Below are positions 5,220 to 5,307 of a stretch of 5,307 bases of DNA, piece after piece. The DNA is from an uncultured Prevotella sp. (GTDB taxonomy: Bacteria > Bacteroidota > Bacteroidia > Bacteroidales > Bacteroidaceae), in the NCBI GenBank assembly GCA_934256705.1, contig CAKQPF010000104.1, positions 1-5,307 of the forward strand, written 5' to 3'. A program made the translations under genes and the position numbers. How positions within the stretch are numbered: the first letter of the stretch is position 1; each line of letters begins with the position of its first letter. A model generated the notes under the pieces. The model did not search any database and was not told the origin of the DNA. It saw only the letters and a program-made list of their open reading frames with translations.

Positions 5220-5307
5220 AATTCATAATTCATAATTCATAATGCATAATTCATAATGCATAATTCATAATGCATAATTCATAATGCATAATTCATAATG
5301 CATAATT
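5220..5307. repeat. AATTCAT/AATGCAT heptamer tandem repeat, cut by window end
   Basis: Twelve complete 7-bp units and a partial thirteenth start two bases after the mltG stop. The first three are AATTCAT; after that AATGCAT and AATTCAT alternate strictly, giving a 14-bp higher-order period. The array runs off the window, so its length is unknown. No coding frame or promoter is seen in it. Similar AT-rich arrays are, as I recall, common after genes in Prevotella-like genomes. Confidence 0.92.

Noticed and set aside
5220..5307. CRISPR array
   Set aside because: The units are contiguous 7-bp repeats with no spacers; this is a simple tandem repeat.

Overview
The window looks like chromosomal DNA from a Bacteroidales bacterium, probably Prevotella-like. 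Four things point that way. Candidate promoters match the Bacteroidota TAnnTTTG -7 element. Genes lack strong Shine-Dalgarno sites and have AT-rich leaders. The intergenic DNA is AT-rich and full of repeats. The NudC, MltG and DUF4143-ATPase proteins have the expected motif style. The genus is an inference; no marker gene is present.

Left part (1-1486): an AT-rich, gene-poor stretch with a possible outward promoter at the left edge, one candidate small membrane protein on the minus strand (73-189) and no other convincing gene up to 447. A well-formed promoter (448-478) leads to a 27-codon reading frame (508-591). A single in-frame TGA separates that frame from a 201-residue protein of unknown function with an acidic, Tyr/Gly-rich tail (613-1218). 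Between 1219 and 1486 lie short, possibly decayed reading frames on the minus strand.

Middle part (1487-3227): a complete AAA-type ATPase with a DUF4143 domain on the minus strand. Its promoter region carries two near-identical 14-bp palindromes spaced exactly 40 bp apart. Upstream of it lies a MITE-like element with perfect 18-bp terminal inverted repeats and nested hairpins (2872-3037), followed by a short 14-bp tandem repeat.

Right part (3228-5307): a promoter and a structured leader precede nudC (NADH/NAD-cap Nudix hydrolase) and mltG (membrane endolytic murein transglycosylase), which are two bases apart and probably one transcript. These genes are visibly more GC-rich than the left part. 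Heptameric tandem repeats lie on both sides of mltG: AACCAAC units encode the tail of NudC, and alternating AATTCAT/AATGCAT units follow the mltG stop and run off the window end. Gain of one AACCAAC unit would fuse NudC in frame to MltG.

The clearest functional unit is the nudC-mltG pair, although the two enzymes have no known shared pathway. The most unusual material is the repeat and palindrome structure, plus the uncharacterised gene with its upstream TGA-interrupted frame. I see no complete new defence or mobile system.
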